Assembly: GCF_000963885.1 (NCBI RefSeq)
Contig: NZ_BALE01000004.1
Location: 62,001-126,000, forward strand
DNA length: 64,000 bases
Direction of reading: 5' to 3'
Origin: Tanticharoenia sakaeratensis NBRC 103193
GTDB taxonomy: Bacteria; Pseudomonadota; Alphaproteobacteria; Acetobacterales; Acetobacteraceae
Of the stretch, positions 26,437 through 36,238 are shown in pieces; position 1 is the first letter of the stretch, and each line of letters opens with the position of its first letter. The position numbers and the translations under genes are program-made. The notes beneath the pieces are model-generated. The model was not told where the DNA came from. It saw only the letters and a list, made by a program, of their open reading frames with translations, and did not search any database.

Positions 26437-27243
26437 ATGGATGCTGATGGCAGCGAGCGGGGGGTCATCCTCCACGACACCAACGATTTCGAAAAACTTC
26501 GGGTCGCCGGGCGTCTTGCGGCTGAAACGCTCGACATGATCACGGAGCACGTTCGGCCCGGCATCACAACGGGCGAACTCGACCGGATCATCCACGAGTT
26601 CACGCTGGCGCATGGCGCGATTCCGGCGACGCTGAACTATCGCGGCTATCCCAAATCCTGCTGCATCTCGATCAACCATGTCGTCTGCCACGGCATTCCC
26701 GGCGAGAAGCGTCTGGCAGAAGGAGACATCCTCAACATCGACGTCACGTCGATCGTGGACGGGTGGTATGGCGACTCGTCGCGGATGTATGTTGCCGGAC
26801 AGCCCCCGAAACGGGCGCTCAAGCTTCTCGATGCGACCTATGAATCGCTGATGATCGGGCTGAGCGAGGTGCGTCCGGGCCGCACGCTGGGTGACCTCGG
26901 GCATGCGATCCAGACCTTTGCGGAAGGCCAGCGGCTGTCGGTCGTGCGTGATTTCTGCGGCCACGGTATCGGGCGCACGTTCCATGCCGCACCCAGCATC
27001 CTGCATTACGGCCGTCCGGGGCAGGGGCTCGTGATCCAGCCCGGCATGGTCTTCACGGTCGAGCCGATGCTCAACCTGGGCCGCGCCGACGTGAAGGTGC
27101 TGGACGATGGCTGGACTGCCGTGACGCGCGATCGCTCGCTGTCCGCCCAGTTCGAGCACATGATCGGGGTGACGGAAGACGGCTGCGAAATCTTCACGAA
27201 GTCGCCGGCCGGCCTCGACCGACCATACGCGCCTCACATCTGA
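26437..27243 (+). CDS. map: methionine aminopeptidase, type I
   Basis: Removes N-terminal Met from nascent proteins. 268 residues; ATG at 26437 follows GGGAGGGC by 6 bases. Metal ligands are in place: Asp in NIDVTSIVDGWYGDSSR, His in CGHGIGRTFH, Glu in FTVEPM and Glu in QFEHMIGV. The conserved GYPKSCCISINHVVCHGIPG is also present. A single copy lacking the type II insert. It is one base from the ggt ATG and probably cotranscribed with it. Confidence 0.96.
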   Translation: MDADGSERGVILHDTNDFEKLRVAGRLAAETLDMITEHVRPGITTGELDRIIHEFTLAHGAIPATLNYRGYPKSCCISINHVVCHGIPGEKRLAEGDILNIDVTSIVDGWYGDSSRMYVAGQPPKRALKLLDATYESLMIGLSEVRPGRTLGDLGHAIQTFAEGQRLSVVRDFCGHGIGRTFHAAPSILHYGRPGQGLVIQPGMVFTVEPMLNLGRADVKVLDDGWTAVTRDRSLSAQFEHMIGVTEDGCEIFTKSPAGLDRPYAPHI

Positions 27244-27244
27244 C

Positions 27245-29074
27245 ATGCTGCAAGGACCCACGGTGCCGCGTCTTCGTCTTCGCTGTCTCTTTTCCGTTGC
27301 TGCAATTTCCTTCGGCACCGTTGCTGTCGCAGCGCCGCCTCCGGCCCCGGCTGGTGTCCCGGATCCTCTCGCCTTTACGGGAGAGGCGGGGCGTGCCGTC
27401 GGTCCGGTTGTCGCGCATCACGGCATGGTCGTCAGCGCGCAGCATCTGGCGAGCGAGATCGGCGCGCGTATCCTGAGCCAGGGCGGCAATGCGGCCGATG
27501 CCGCCGTGGCGGTCGGTTATGCACTGGCGGTCGTGTTCCCGGCAGCGGGCAATATCGGCGGCGGTGGCTTCATGACGCTGCGTCCGGCCAACGGGCCTGC
27601 GGTCTTCATCGACTTTCGTGAGCACGCCCCGCTGTCCGCCACCGAAGCGATGTTTCAGGACGGGCAGGGGAAGGTCGTGCCCGGGTTGTCCATCAATGGA
27701 TGGAAGGCCGTGGCCGTGCCCGGTACCGTGGCGGGCCTCGACATGGTGCTGCACCGCTACGGCCGGCTGAGCCGTGCGCGTGTCATGGCACCGGCGATCG
27801 CCCTGGCCCGCGACGGCTTCGTATTGCAGGCCTCGGATACGGCACTGATCAACAAGAGACTGGATGCCTTCCAGGCTGATCCGGAAGCGCGGCACATTTT
27901 TCTCAGGCCTGACGGCACGCCGCTGCAGCCGGGAGACCGGCTCGTGCAGAAGGAACTCGCGACCAGCCTCGAAGCCGTCGCAAAGGGCGGACCGGACGCG
28001 TTCTACCATGGGCCGATCGCCCGCGAGATCGCACGTGCCAGTGCCGCCGGTGGTGGCCTGCTGACGACGGCGGATTTCGCGGCCTATCATACGCGGGTGC
28101 TGCCGCCGATCACCTGTCATTATCGGGGCTATGACATCGAGACAGCCCCCCCTCCGAGCGGCGGCGGTGTCGCGCTTTGCGAGATTCTGAACATCCTCTC
28201 CGGTTACGACATGCATGCGCTCGGACTGCACAGCGCCGCGCGTGTGGAGCGTGAAGCCGAGGCGATGCAGCATGCCTACTCGGACCGGCGCGATCTCGGC
28301 GACCCTGCGTTCGTGAACAACCCGATCGCACATCTGACCGACCCGGCCTATGCGGACGAAATCCGGCGTGCGTTGCCGACAGACGGGCACGCCATTGCAT
28401 CCGCCCGGCTCGTGCCGGGGATCGCGGCGCCGGGCGCACAGCAGGCGCAGTCCGGCTCCGATCCCGAGCGTCATGAGACCACGCAGTATTCGATCATGGA
28501 TCGCGGCGGCATGGCGGTCTCGGTGACCTACACCCTGAACGGCTGGTTTGGCGCCGGCGTGATGGGCGGCCATACCGGCATCTGGATGAACGACGAAATG
28601 GACGATTTTTCGTCCAAGCCCGGTGCATCGAACATGTTCGGCATTGTCGGATCGAAGGCGGATGCCGTGGCTCCGGGCAAGACGCCACTGTCCTCGATGT
28701 CCCCAACGATCGTCTCGCGTGACGGTCATGCCGTCATGGTCATCGGCAGCCCCGGCGGGTCCCGGATCCCGACCATCACGCTGTCGGCTATTCTCGGCGT
28801 GATCGACTACGGACTTGATGTCCAGGCTGCCATCGACCTGCCGCGTATCCATGAGCAGTGGATGCCCGAGGCCGTACAGGTCGAGAAGGACGCCCTGACG
28901 CCGGATACGCTCGATGCGCTCAAGGCGGCCGGATACGAGATCGACCAGCATGGCCAATGGGGCGCGGCCGAAGGCGTGATGTATGGCGCGCCCACCGTCG
29001 GCGCGGCACGGTCAGGACTGTATTACGGCGGCGTCGACCTGCGTCGGGCCGGCGGGAGCGCGGTCGGGGAATAG
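27245..29074 (+). CDS. ggt: gamma-glutamyltranspeptidase / glutathione hydrolase
   Basis: Periplasmic enzyme cleaving the gamma-glutamyl bond of glutathione and related peptides; made as a precursor that self-cleaves at an internal Thr. 609 residues with a signal peptide ending near residue 28 (VAVAAPP). Conserved blocks: GGNAADAAVAVGYAL, NIGGGGFM, DFREHAP and HAYSDR. The processing Thr is in HETTQYSIMD near residue 415; the small subunit has LSSMSPTIV and GSPGGSRI. It converges on nudC with a 12-base gap. Confidence 0.96.
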   Translation: MLQGPTVPRLRLRCLFSVAAISFGTVAVAAPPPAPAGVPDPLAFTGEAGRAVGPVVAHHGMVVSAQHLASEIGARILSQGGNAADAAVAVGYALAVVFPAAGNIGGGGFMTLRPANGPAVFIDFREHAPLSATEAMFQDGQGKVVPGLSINGWKAVAVPGTVAGLDMVLHRYGRLSRARVMAPAIALARDGFVLQASDTALINKRLDAFQADPEARHIFLRPDGTPLQPGDRLVQKELATSLEAVAKGGPDAFYHGPIAREIARASAAGGGLLTTADFAAYHTRVLPPITCHYRGYDIETAPPPSGGGVALCEILNILSGYDMHALGLHSAARVEREAEAMQHAYSDRRDLGDPAFVNNPIAHLTDPAYADEIRRALPTDGHAIASARLVPGIAAPGAQQAQSGSDPERHETTQYSIMDRGGMAVSVTYTLNGWFGAGVMGGHTGIWMNDEMDDFSSKPGASNMFGIVGSKADAVAPGKTPLSSMSPTIVSRDGHAVMVIGSPGGSRIPTITLSAILGVIDYGLDVQAAIDLPRIHEQWMPEAVQVEKDALTPDTLDALKAAGYEIDQHGQWGAAEGVMYGAPTVGAARSGLYYGGVDLRRAGGSAVGE

Positions 29075-29086
29075 AACCGCGCGTTT

Positions 29087-30028
29087 TCAGTCGCGCCCTT
29101 CACGCCACGCCGCGATCAGGTGATGCGCGATTGCGGCGGGTCCCGGGATTTCGAAGGCATGCGCTGACGGATCACGAACCTCGTCGCGTGTGACCCATCG
29201 GGCCTCGACAATCTCTTCCGTATCGATCGCAAGGTCCGTCGTCACCGCGTCCGCCATGAAGCCGAGCATCAGCGCGCCGGGATACGGCCAAGGCTGAGAC
29301 GAGTGATAGCGGATGTTCGTGATGCGGATGCCGGTTTCCTCGAAGACCTCGCGCGCCACGGCTTCCTCGGCGCTTTCGCCCGGCTCCACGAAACCGGCCA
29401 GTGCGCTGAACAGGCGGCGTTCGGGCGGAAAGCGCGTCCCCCGGGCCAGCAATGCGCGATCGTTGTCTCGAACCAGCATGATCACCACGGGGTCGACCCG
29501 TGGAAAGATGAGATGATCGGCGTTGGCCGAGCACCGCAGGCGCGCCCCGCCGTCTTCGCTCGATGTCAGGGCGCCGCAGCGGCCGCAGAAGCGATTGGCT
29601 GCGCGCCAGGACAGCAGGCTGCGGGCCTGGGCGATCAGGGCCGTATCGGCGCCGGACAGCATGGCCGCGAGCGGACGGACCGGAACGAACGCGCCGGGCA
29701 GGACGGCCTCGTCGAGTGTGGATATGTCGACCGCAAAGACCGGCGTTTCGTCCCGCAGGCCCAGGAATACCGAAGGCCCATGCGCCGGATCGAATCCAAG
29801 CGTGTCGCGAGGTAGCAGGGCAAGCGCAGGCGTCGCGCTGTCGGCTGCGTCGATCAGATGGAGGTCGCGCCAGATCGGCAGAAAACGCGCGGACGGTCCG
29901 CTGAAGGCCTCGTTCAGCCATGCGGAATCCCGCCGCGGAATGGCCGCGCGATCATGGGTGCCGCCAGCATAGACACCAGCATAGACATGGGCCGAGGTGA
30001 CTGGACCGGTCTGCGTGTTCGTTTCCAT
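29087..30028 (-). CDS. nudC: NADH pyrophosphatase NudC-like Nudix hydrolase
   Basis: Hydrolyses NAD(H) to NMN(H) and AMP and can remove NAD caps from RNA. 313 residues; ATG at 30028 with GGAG 5 bases ahead. The Nudix box is intact (GFVEPGESAEEA then REVFEETGI), followed by the NudC signature SQPWPYPGALMLGF. The zinc ribbon is unusual: first pair FCGRC present, but the second pair is reduced to RCSANA, so the fourth Cys is missing. Convergent with ggt. Confidence 0.92.
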   Translation of the reverse strand: METNTQTGPVTSAHVYAGVYAGGTHDRAAIPRRDSAWLNEAFSGPSARFLPIWRDLHLIDAADSATPALALLPRDTLGFDPAHGPSVFLGLRDETPVFAVDISTLDEAVLPGAFVPVRPLAAMLSGADTALIAQARSLLSWRAANRFCGRCGALTSSEDGGARLRCSANADHLIFPRVDPVVIMLVRDNDRALLARGTRFPPERRLFSALAGFVEPGESAEEAVAREVFEETGIRITNIRYHSSQPWPYPGALMLGFMADAVTTDLAIDTEEIVEARWVTRDEVRDPSAHAFEIPGPAAIAHHLIAAWREGRD

Positions 30029-30170
30029 CCCGGCTCCGCTTGTCTGTTGTCCGAATGAAAAGCTTACCGGCCGCCGCTGTTTCCCGAAAGATGGGCGCAT
30101 CAGGCGCTTCGGCGACTTTTCTCTCATCCGGGCCTTGCCGGATGTATCCCACCTTGTGCTAAGAACCGCC

Positions 30171-30268
30171 TCGGAAAGTCGGTCGCGGACGGGCACCTTG
30201 CCAACCTGGTCAGGTCCGGAAGGAAGCAGCCACCGTGAGTTTCGTCCGGGTCGCGGTCCGGCTTTCCA
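30171..30268 (+). ncRNA. ffs: signal recognition particle RNA, small bacterial type
   Basis: Contains the near-invariant SRP core (GGTCAGGTCCGGAAGGAAGC and following AGCC, 30208-30231), which binds Ffh. Flanking arms GGAAAG (30173-30178) and CTTTCC (30262-30267) close a long hairpin through GTCGGTCGCGGACGGG against GTCCGGGTCGCGGTCCGG with wobbles. Ends are estimated from pairing. In many bacteria ffs lies directly before dnaX; here 3.8 kb separates them. Confidence 0.95.
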
Positions 30269-30685
30269 CCTCCCCAACAATCAGGTCGGTTTTCCGTGGG
30301 TGATACCGCGTTGTGCGGTGTTCGCGTCACGTAATGGAGCCGATGACTGCCGGCATAGGCTGTACGCCGGCGCGGTGTCCCGCTCACGAGATCCTGTGAC
30401 CGCGGGATGGCGCCAGTCCGCATGAACGCCATTTCGGCGCGCTCCGTCCGGCGGAGTAGCTCGGACACTCCATGCTTGCGGATGCGTTGGGTCGCGGGTG
30501 GTTGGCAAGCGCGGACGATAGCTCGGCGTTCGTGATCCCCGGAACACGCCTGAGCGGGCATGCCCATTTCATCATCGGTTCCAGCGTCGGCAGATATCGC
30601 AGCGGCTGGATGTGGCGCAGGCGCCACACGCACGGCCGGATCGACATTTTCTGCAAACATGATGCATTTCATGTCCGACCTGCGG
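30269..30685. other. intergenic region between ffs and the TonB receptor gene
   Basis: No gene is supported. Notable is a perfect 8-2-8 dyad TGTGGCGCAGGCGCCACA (30611-30628), about 60 bases upstream of the putative Fur site, and a GCCGGC stem (30349-30354 with 30366-30371). A 92-codon frame at 30472-30750 is not believed. Confidence 0.4.
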
Positions 30686-30702
30686 TTGAGAATTACTCGC
30701 AA
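30686..30702. promoter_or_regulatory. putative Fur-type operator upstream of the TonB receptor
   Basis: TTGAGAATTACTCGCAA is an imperfect palindrome; its inner TGAGAAT-T-ACTCGCA matches a Fur 7-1-7 layout with 5 of 7 symmetric positions. It lies 44 bases before the receptor start, where iron repression would be expected. Inferred from symmetry and target only. Confidence 0.4.
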
Positions 30703-30746
30703 CAGTGGCTAGTCTGCCCTCGCGTTCATCGAAGGGGGTTTTTCCG

Positions 30747-33167
30747 TTGATATCTCGTGTCAGGCGCCATGCGCATACTGTCTCTCTGGTCGCCGGTGCC
30801 GCGTTGGCGTGCCATGCGGTGGACGCGCAGGCCGACCAGACGGAGACGGTCCATGCCAAGGCGCGACATGTCCGGCATCGGGCCGCTCACAAGGCGTCGC
30901 ATGCACAGCATGACGCGAAGCAACCGGCTGCTGCGAGGCCTGCGCCAAAAGCACCGGCTCCTGCGCGCGTCGTCGATGACCACACGATCGAAGCCAGCCC
31001 GGATGAAGCCGAAGACGTGCTGGCGCGGGGCGACAGGATGGACATCCTGCATTCCCCCATGGGGTTGAGCCGGATGCCCCAGGACGTTCTACACACGCCG
31101 CAGACCATCAATGTCGTGCCCCAGGCGCTGATGCAGCAGCAAAACGTGAAATCGCTCGACGAAGCCTTGCGCAACGTCCCTGGCATCACCGCCTCGGTTG
31201 GCGAAGGGGAGGGCGGAATGGCTGGCGACCAGTTCCTGATCCGCGGGTTTCAGGCGCAGAACGACATCTACGAAGACGGCCTGCGTGATTTCGGCGTCTA
31301 CACGCGCGACAGCTTCGACTACGACCATGTCTCGGTCATCAAGGGCCCGTCGTCAGAGGTTTTCGGAAACGGCACCACGGGTGGTGCCATCAACATCACG
31401 ACGAAGGTCGCACATCTGGGCGACAGCTACAGCGGGAGCTTCTCGGGCGGTTCGGCCGATTATTATCGCGGCACGTTCGACATCAACAAGCAGATCAACG
31501 ACACCACGGCCGTGCGGATCGCCGGCATGGGGAACGAGAACAACGAGGTCGGCCGGGACGACGTCTATTCGCATCGCTGGGGTATTGCGCCATCGATCGC
31601 ATTCGGGCTCGGCAAGCGCACGACCTTCACGCTCGAATATCTGCATCAGAGCGACAACCGCATTCCGGACTACGGCGTTCCCGTCATCACCAGGCCTGGG
31701 GCGACGGTGGGTGAACCGGCCACGGCTTACGGGATCAATCGAAACAACTGGTATGGCACGACCTACGATCAGGACGACAGCAGCGTCGACATGCTGACCG
31801 GACGCCTGAAATTCGATCTCAACCCGCACATAACGCTCTATGACGATCTGAGAGGCGGCATGTACAGCCGCTATTTTTCGGCATCCCAGGAAGGATGCGG
31901 CACGACCTGCGAGGACGCCTATTTCTCGGGCGACGATGCCGATGCGCTGGTCGACCGACGTGGCCCGAAGGGCGGCCCGCAGCCTTACCAGCAGAACGAC
32001 TGGTCCGTGCAGAACGTCTTTTCCGGTGTCGCGAATTTCAACACCGGGCCGCTTCGCCATCAGATGATCGGTGGCGTGGACGTGGAGCATGTCTACGACC
32101 GCCGCACGAATTACGCATACAACTTCAATGGCCAGAACGGCACGCGCGAGGATGAGACAAGTCTTGTCTCGCCGTCATCCGTCCAGCCGGGACTTCTGCT
32201 TGGCGGCGTAGGGCAATATGCCTATGACCTGACGAATATTTCCGGTGCAGGGCAGAAGCTTTACAAGACGGGGGATGCGACCGATGTCGGCGTGTTCTTC
32301 TCCGAACAGATGTGGATCATTCCGTCCTTCTCGATCCGGGGCGGCGTGCGCTGGGACAACTGGAACAGCCATTATTCCGCGACCGAGGGTGCGACCTCGT
32401 CCGCGACAAGGCTCGGTCAGCAGCAGAATACCGTCAATCCGACGGTCAGCCTGATGTACACGCCCGACAAGACGACGATGATCTATTTCAACTGGGCGGA
32501 ATCGACGACGCCGCTCGGTCTCTATGTCACGAACAGTTCGGAACCCTTGAGTTCCACGAGCCAGAATTACAGCCCGGAGCGCAGCCGCCTGTATGAGCTG
32601 GGCGTGAAACGGGACATGTTCAACGGGCGGCTCGGCCTCACGGCATCCATTTTCCGGCTTGAGAAGGATAATTCCCTGCTGACGGATCCGACGACGGGGA
32701 GCGTGACGTCGTCGAGCGACCAGCAGCGCAACCAGGGTGTCGAACTCAGCGCATCGGGCGAAATCCTGAGGAACTGGAACGTGATTGCGACATACGCCTA
32801 CTACGATCCCAAGACCACATCGTCGCTCACGAAGGCGGATATCGGCAAGCAGATCGCCTTTGCGCCGCGCAATTCGGCCACGTTCTGGTCGACCTACAGC
32901 ATTGCGCCGCATACGCCGTGGAACGTGACGTTCGGTGGCGGTCTCACCTGGCGTGACCGGGCATGGCTCAATGCCGCCAACACGGCCTATGTGCCGCATA
33001 CGATGGAATGGGACGCCGTCATTTCCCACAATATCGGCAAGCACTGGCGCTTCGCGCTCAACGGCTACAACCTGGCAAATCGCCTCAACTATTCGAACCT
33101 TTTCAGCGGCCGTGCCACGCCGTCCACCGGTCGTGCTTTCCTCGGCAATCTGTCGCTCACCTACTGA
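30747..33167 (+). CDS. TonB-dependent siderophore receptor
   Basis: Outer-membrane receptor importing ferric siderophores with energy from TonB-ExbBD. 806 residues from a TTG at 30747 (GAAGGGGG about 8 bases ahead), giving signal peptide ISRVRRHAHTVSLVAG ... VDAQA; an in-frame GTG at 30705 is possible. A His/Lys-rich mature N-terminus is followed by the plug (LHTPQTINVVPQALMQQQ, LRNVPGITASVGEGEGG, FLIRGF, VIKGPSSEVFGNGTTGG) and a 22-strand barrel ending with FLGNLSLTY, the C-terminal aromatic. Related to the FhuE/PiuA class. Substrate unknown. Confidence 0.93.
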   Translation: MISRVRRHAHTVSLVAGAALACHAVDAQADQTETVHAKARHVRHRAAHKASHAQHDAKQPAAARPAPKAPAPARVVDDHTIEASPDEAEDVLARGDRMDILHSPMGLSRMPQDVLHTPQTINVVPQALMQQQNVKSLDEALRNVPGITASVGEGEGGMAGDQFLIRGFQAQNDIYEDGLRDFGVYTRDSFDYDHVSVIKGPSSEVFGNGTTGGAINITTKVAHLGDSYSGSFSGGSADYYRGTFDINKQINDTTAVRIAGMGNENNEVGRDDVYSHRWGIAPSIAFGLGKRTTFTLEYLHQSDNRIPDYGVPVITRPGATVGEPATAYGINRNNWYGTTYDQDDSSVDMLTGRLKFDLNPHITLYDDLRGGMYSRYFSASQEGCGTTCEDAYFSGDDADALVDRRGPKGGPQPYQQNDWSVQNVFSGVANFNTGPLRHQMIGGVDVEHVYDRRTNYAYNFNGQNGTREDETSLVSPSSVQPGLLLGGVGQYAYDLTNISGAGQKLYKTGDATDVGVFFSEQMWIIPSFSIRGGVRWDNWNSHYSATEGATSSATRLGQQQNTVNPTVSLMYTPDKTTMIYFNWAESTTPLGLYVTNSSEPLSSTSQNYSPERSRLYELGVKRDMFNGRLGLTASIFRLEKDNSLLTDPTTGSVTSSSDQQRNQGVELSASGEILRNWNVIATYAYYDPKTTSSLTKADIGKQIAFAPRNSATFWSTYSIAPHTPWNVTFGGGLTWRDRAWLNAANTAYVPHTMEWDAVISHNIGKHWRFALNGYNLANRLNYSNLFSGRATPSTGRAFLGNLSLTY

Positions 33168-33186
33168 AGGCCGGGGCGCGCCTGAG

Positions 33187-33987
33187 ATGCCAAAGTTGAG
33201 CATGTCGTGGTTTCCCCGGTCCAGGCGGCGTCGTGGTAGGGCGCCTGCCGAAGGATCCGAGCTGCCTGCTCATATAGCCCTGATCCGGCAGAAAGCCCTG
33301 CAGGGCCACGTGCTGGAGCAGGTGCAATGGGGCGACATCCTGCTGTCGGGCCGCTACCAGCCGCGTGACCCGGCGGGCGCGCGTCAATGGTTCGCTATTG
33401 CAGCAGGGGCCGGGTATGCACCGGCGCACAACATGCTGGGCCGGTGTCATCATTTCGGCTGGGGATGCCCGAAGGATCTCGCGCAGGCGGCAGTGTCCTA
33501 CGAAACGGCGGCTTCCCTGGGCGATCTGTGGGGCTGCTACAATCTCGGCATTCTGGCGATGCGCGGTCTCGGCATCCCGCGCGATCTGCCACGAGCCTTC
33601 GCTCTCTTCCGCAGCAGTGCCGAACGGGGGCATGCCAAATCCATGAACCTCGTCGGACGCTTCACCGAGGAAGGATGGTGCACCGCGCGGGATCCGGCGG
33701 CGGCGCTCTCCTGGTACAGGTGTTCCGCCGAAGGCGGGGATTACCGGGGGCAGCATAACTACGCGACCGCACTTCTGGCAGCCGGGGCACATGAAGAAGC
33801 CCTCGATTGGTGGAGCCGCGCCGTCGAGGATGCGACATCCGACGTGCTTCTGGCCATGGACCGGGTGCTTCATACGCTCGATGGCGAACAGGCACGCCAT
33901 ATTCTGGTCCGCGTACGGGCGCGGCTCGCGAGCATGGGAATCACAAACCCGGACCAGCCAGCCGTCACCGACAGGGCGTGCGCCTGA
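33187..33987 (+). CDS. Sel1-repeat protein next to the siderophore receptor
   Basis: 266 residues with several Sel1-like repeats of about 36 residues (ARQWFAIAAGAGYAPAHNML, AAVSYETAASLGDLWGCYNL, AFALFRSSAERGHAKSMNLV, ALSWYRCSAEGGDYRGQHNY). No signal peptide: the N-terminus is basic (RSRRRRGR), so it is probably cytoplasmic. Genes of this type often sit beside PiuA-like receptors together with a PiuC hydroxylase; piuC is absent here. It lies 19 bases after the receptor gene and probably shares its transcript. Molecular role unknown. Confidence 0.85.
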   Translation: MPKLSMSWFPRSRRRRGRAPAEGSELPAHIALIRQKALQGHVLEQVQWGDILLSGRYQPRDPAGARQWFAIAAGAGYAPAHNMLGRCHHFGWGCPKDLAQAAVSYETAASLGDLWGCYNLGILAMRGLGIPRDLPRAFALFRSSAERGHAKSMNLVGRFTEEGWCTARDPAAALSWYRCSAEGGDYRGQHNYATALLAAGAHEEALDWWSRAVEDATSDVLLAMDRVLHTLDGEQARHILVRVRARLASMGITNPDQPAVTDRACA

Positions 33988-34094
33988 CGTTTCGGCAGGT
34001 GACTTGAGCTCCGGGAAGCCGATAGCCCATTCGTTTCACACGGCATGCCACGGGGGCCTTGCCGTTGCGGTCCGCGTTCCGCATCTTCGCGCGC

Positions 34095-36209
34095 ATGAGC
34101 GCGCCCCTGCCACCTGATTCCGACGACGCCCTTCCCGTGGAGGAGGGCGCGTTGCCGATGCCCGAGGCGGCAGGCGGCGGCCTGTTCGGCGATCCCACGC
34201 CTGCGCCCGCTCCAGAACCTGCGCCAGAAGCGGCACCGGCCGCGCCCTATCGCGTGCTCGCGCGCAAATATCGGCCGCAGACATTCGACGATCTGATCGG
34301 TCAGGAATCGACCGTCCGCATCCTGCGTCGCGCCTTCGCGCTGAACCGGGTTGCGCACGCATACCTGCTGACCGGCGTGCGCGGTGTCGGCAAGACCACG
34401 ACCGCCCGGATCATCGCGCGCGCGCTCAACTGTATCGGCCCGGACGGGAAGGGCGGCCCCACCGCCGATCCATGCGGCGTCTGCGCCAACTGCACGGCCA
34501 TTCTCGCCGACCGGCATCCGGACGTGCTGGAAATGGACGCGGCGTCGCGCACCGGCGTGGACGACGTGCGGGAAATCGTGGAGGCGACGCGTTATCGGCC
34601 GATCCAGGCGCGGATGAAGGTCTTCATCATCGACGAGGTCCACATGCTCTCGCGCAACGCGTTCAACGCGTTGCTCAAGACGCTGGAGGAGCCCCCCTCG
34701 CAGGTGACGTTCGTGTTCGCGACGACGGAACTGCGCAAGGTTCCGGTCACGGTGCTGTCGCGCTGCCAGCGGTTCGACCTCCGCCGCGTGCCCCAGGCCA
34801 TGCTGACGGCGCATTTCGAGGCGATCGCGCAGAAGGAAGGCGCTGTCTTCGCGCCCGAGGCGGTGCAGCTGATCGCGCGCGCAGCCGACGGGTCCGTGCG
34901 TGACGGGCTGTCGCTTCTGGATCAGGCGATCGCATCGGGCCAGGCGGATGGCGCCGAGCGGATCGAGCCGAGTGCGGTTTCCGCGATGCTGGGGCTGGCC
35001 GATCGCGTCCTGATGTTCGACCTGCTGGATGCGCTGATGGCCGGCAAGCCGGATGCGGCACTGGCGATCACCGATCAGGCCTATGCGCATGGCGCCGATC
35101 CTTCGGCGGTCATGTCCGATCTGCTGGACCTGACGCATCTCGTGACGCGATTGAAAACGGTACCGGATCTGCGCGATGGCGTGGACCTCCCGGAAGCCGA
35201 GCGCACACGCGGCGGGGCGCTGGCGGATCGTCTGTCCATGGCGACTCTTTCGCGGGCCTGGCAGATGCTGCTCAAGGGCGCGGGCGAGGTCACGGATGCG
35301 CCGGATCCGCGCATGGCGGCCGACATGGTGCTGCTGCGCCTGTGCTACGTCGCGGAACTGCCGACGCCCGACGCCGTGATCCGCGCTCTTCGGGATGCGC
35401 CAGCCGGCGGGTCCGCCGGGGCGGCGGGGCAGGCGCCCGAACAGACTTCTGGAGGCAGCGACCCGACCGGGCATGTGGCGCCGCCTGGCGGGAGCGGCTC
35501 CGGCCTTGTCGGCGCCTATGGTCGCGGAAGCGGTGCACCCGACACGAGGCAAGGCACGCCGCCGCGCGCGCACCTGCGCCTCGTGGCCAATGGCGGCACG
35601 GTTGAGGAGCATGTTCCGGCGCCGGAACCGGAAACGGGCATGGCAAGCGTTCCCGAACCGGCTCCCGAGCCTGCGCCATCACCGGAGGAGGCGACGCCCA
35701 GCCTGCGATCGTGGCGCGAGGTCGTGGCGTTCGTCGCACAGACGCGCTCGGCGCGTCTGCATGGCCTTCTGCGCAATGGCGCGCATCTCGTGCGTTTTGC
35801 GCCTCCGGAAATCGTGCTGCGGTTCCAGCCCGGCATCCCGGCCCGTACCGATCGCGATCTGGAACGCCTGCTGCGTGAGCACGCGGGTCCGGACTGGCGG
35901 GTGGAACTGTCCCGTGAGGCTGGCGAGCCTACGCTCGACGAACAGGGCGCCGAGGTCATCGCCCTGCACCAGACGCAGGCGGAAGCCCATCCGCTGGTGC
36001 AGGCGATTCTCGCGGCGTTTCCGACCGCCCGGGTTGGCGAGGTGCGCGACCACACCCTTGACGAATACGGCCTGCCGCCCGAGGAACTGCCCGAGCATGA
36101 CGGTGCGTCCGTGCCGACCGCGCTGGGCGGCGAGGCTGAGGCGCCGGATCTGGACTTTGCGCCCGACGATGCCGACTTCCTGGACGAGAGGGACGTGTTC
36201 GGCAGCTAG
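34095..36209 (+). CDS. dnaX: DNA polymerase III subunit gamma/tau
   Basis: Clamp-loader ATPase that also organises the replisome. 704 residues from ATG 34095; the first ~50 are Ala/Pro-rich, then [20 protein letters not shown] starts the AAA+ domain. Walker [10 protein letters not shown], zinc cysteines in LNC ... [15 protein letters not shown] and LLKTLEEPP are intact. A Pro/Glu linker (about 455-545) precedes the tau C-terminal domain ending at the ybaB side. No obvious A-rich slippage site is seen for gamma production. Confidence 0.97.
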   Translation: MSAPLPPDSDDALPVEEGALPMPEAAGGGLFGDPTPAPAPEPAPEAAPAAPYRVLARKYRPQTFDDLIGQESTVRILRRAFALNRVAHAYLLTGVRGVGKTTTARIIARALNCIGPDGKGGPTADPCGVCANCTAILADRHPDVLEMDAASRTGVDDVREIVEATRYRPIQARMKVFIIDEVHMLSRNAFNALLKTLEEPPSQVTFVFATTELRKVPVTVLSRCQRFDLRRVPQAMLTAHFEAIAQKEGAVFAPEAVQLIARAADGSVRDGLSLLDQAIASGQADGAERIEPSAVSAMLGLADRVLMFDLLDALMAGKPDAALAITDQAYAHGADPSAVMSDLLDLTHLVTRLKTVPDLRDGVDLPEAERTRGGALADRLSMATLSRAWQMLLKGAGEVTDAPDPRMAADMVLLRLCYVAELPTPDAVIRALRDAPAGGSAGAAGQAPEQTSGGSDPTGHVAPPGGSGSGLVGAYGRGSGAPDTRQGTPPRAHLRLVANGGTVEEHVPAPEPETGMASVPEPAPEPAPSPEEATPSLRSWREVVAFVAQTRSARLHGLLRNGAHLVRFAPPEIVLRFQPGIPARTDRDLERLLREHAGPDWRVELSREAGEPTLDEQGAEVIALHQTQAEAHPLVQAILAAFPTARVGEVRDHTLDEYGLPPEELPEHDGASVPTALGGEAEAPDLDFAPDDADFLDERDVFGS

Positions 36210-36238
36210 AGGGTTCGGGTGCCGACAGGAGAGAAACG

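Noticed and set aside
27194-28957. 587-codon open frame antisense to ggt
   Set aside because: Shadow of a clearly conserved enzyme; no recognisable motifs or ribosome site.
30472-30750. 92-codon frame between ffs and the receptor
   Set aside because: Runs through the Fur-like site and into the receptor start, no ribosome site, no similarity recognised.
32935-33186. Upstream extension of the Sel1 gene
   Set aside because: Lies inside the receptor gene in another frame; the ATG at 33187 gives a sensible N-terminus.
33870-35612. 580-codon frame antisense to dnaX
   Set aside because: dnaX motifs are intact on the other strand; Arg/His-rich shadow.
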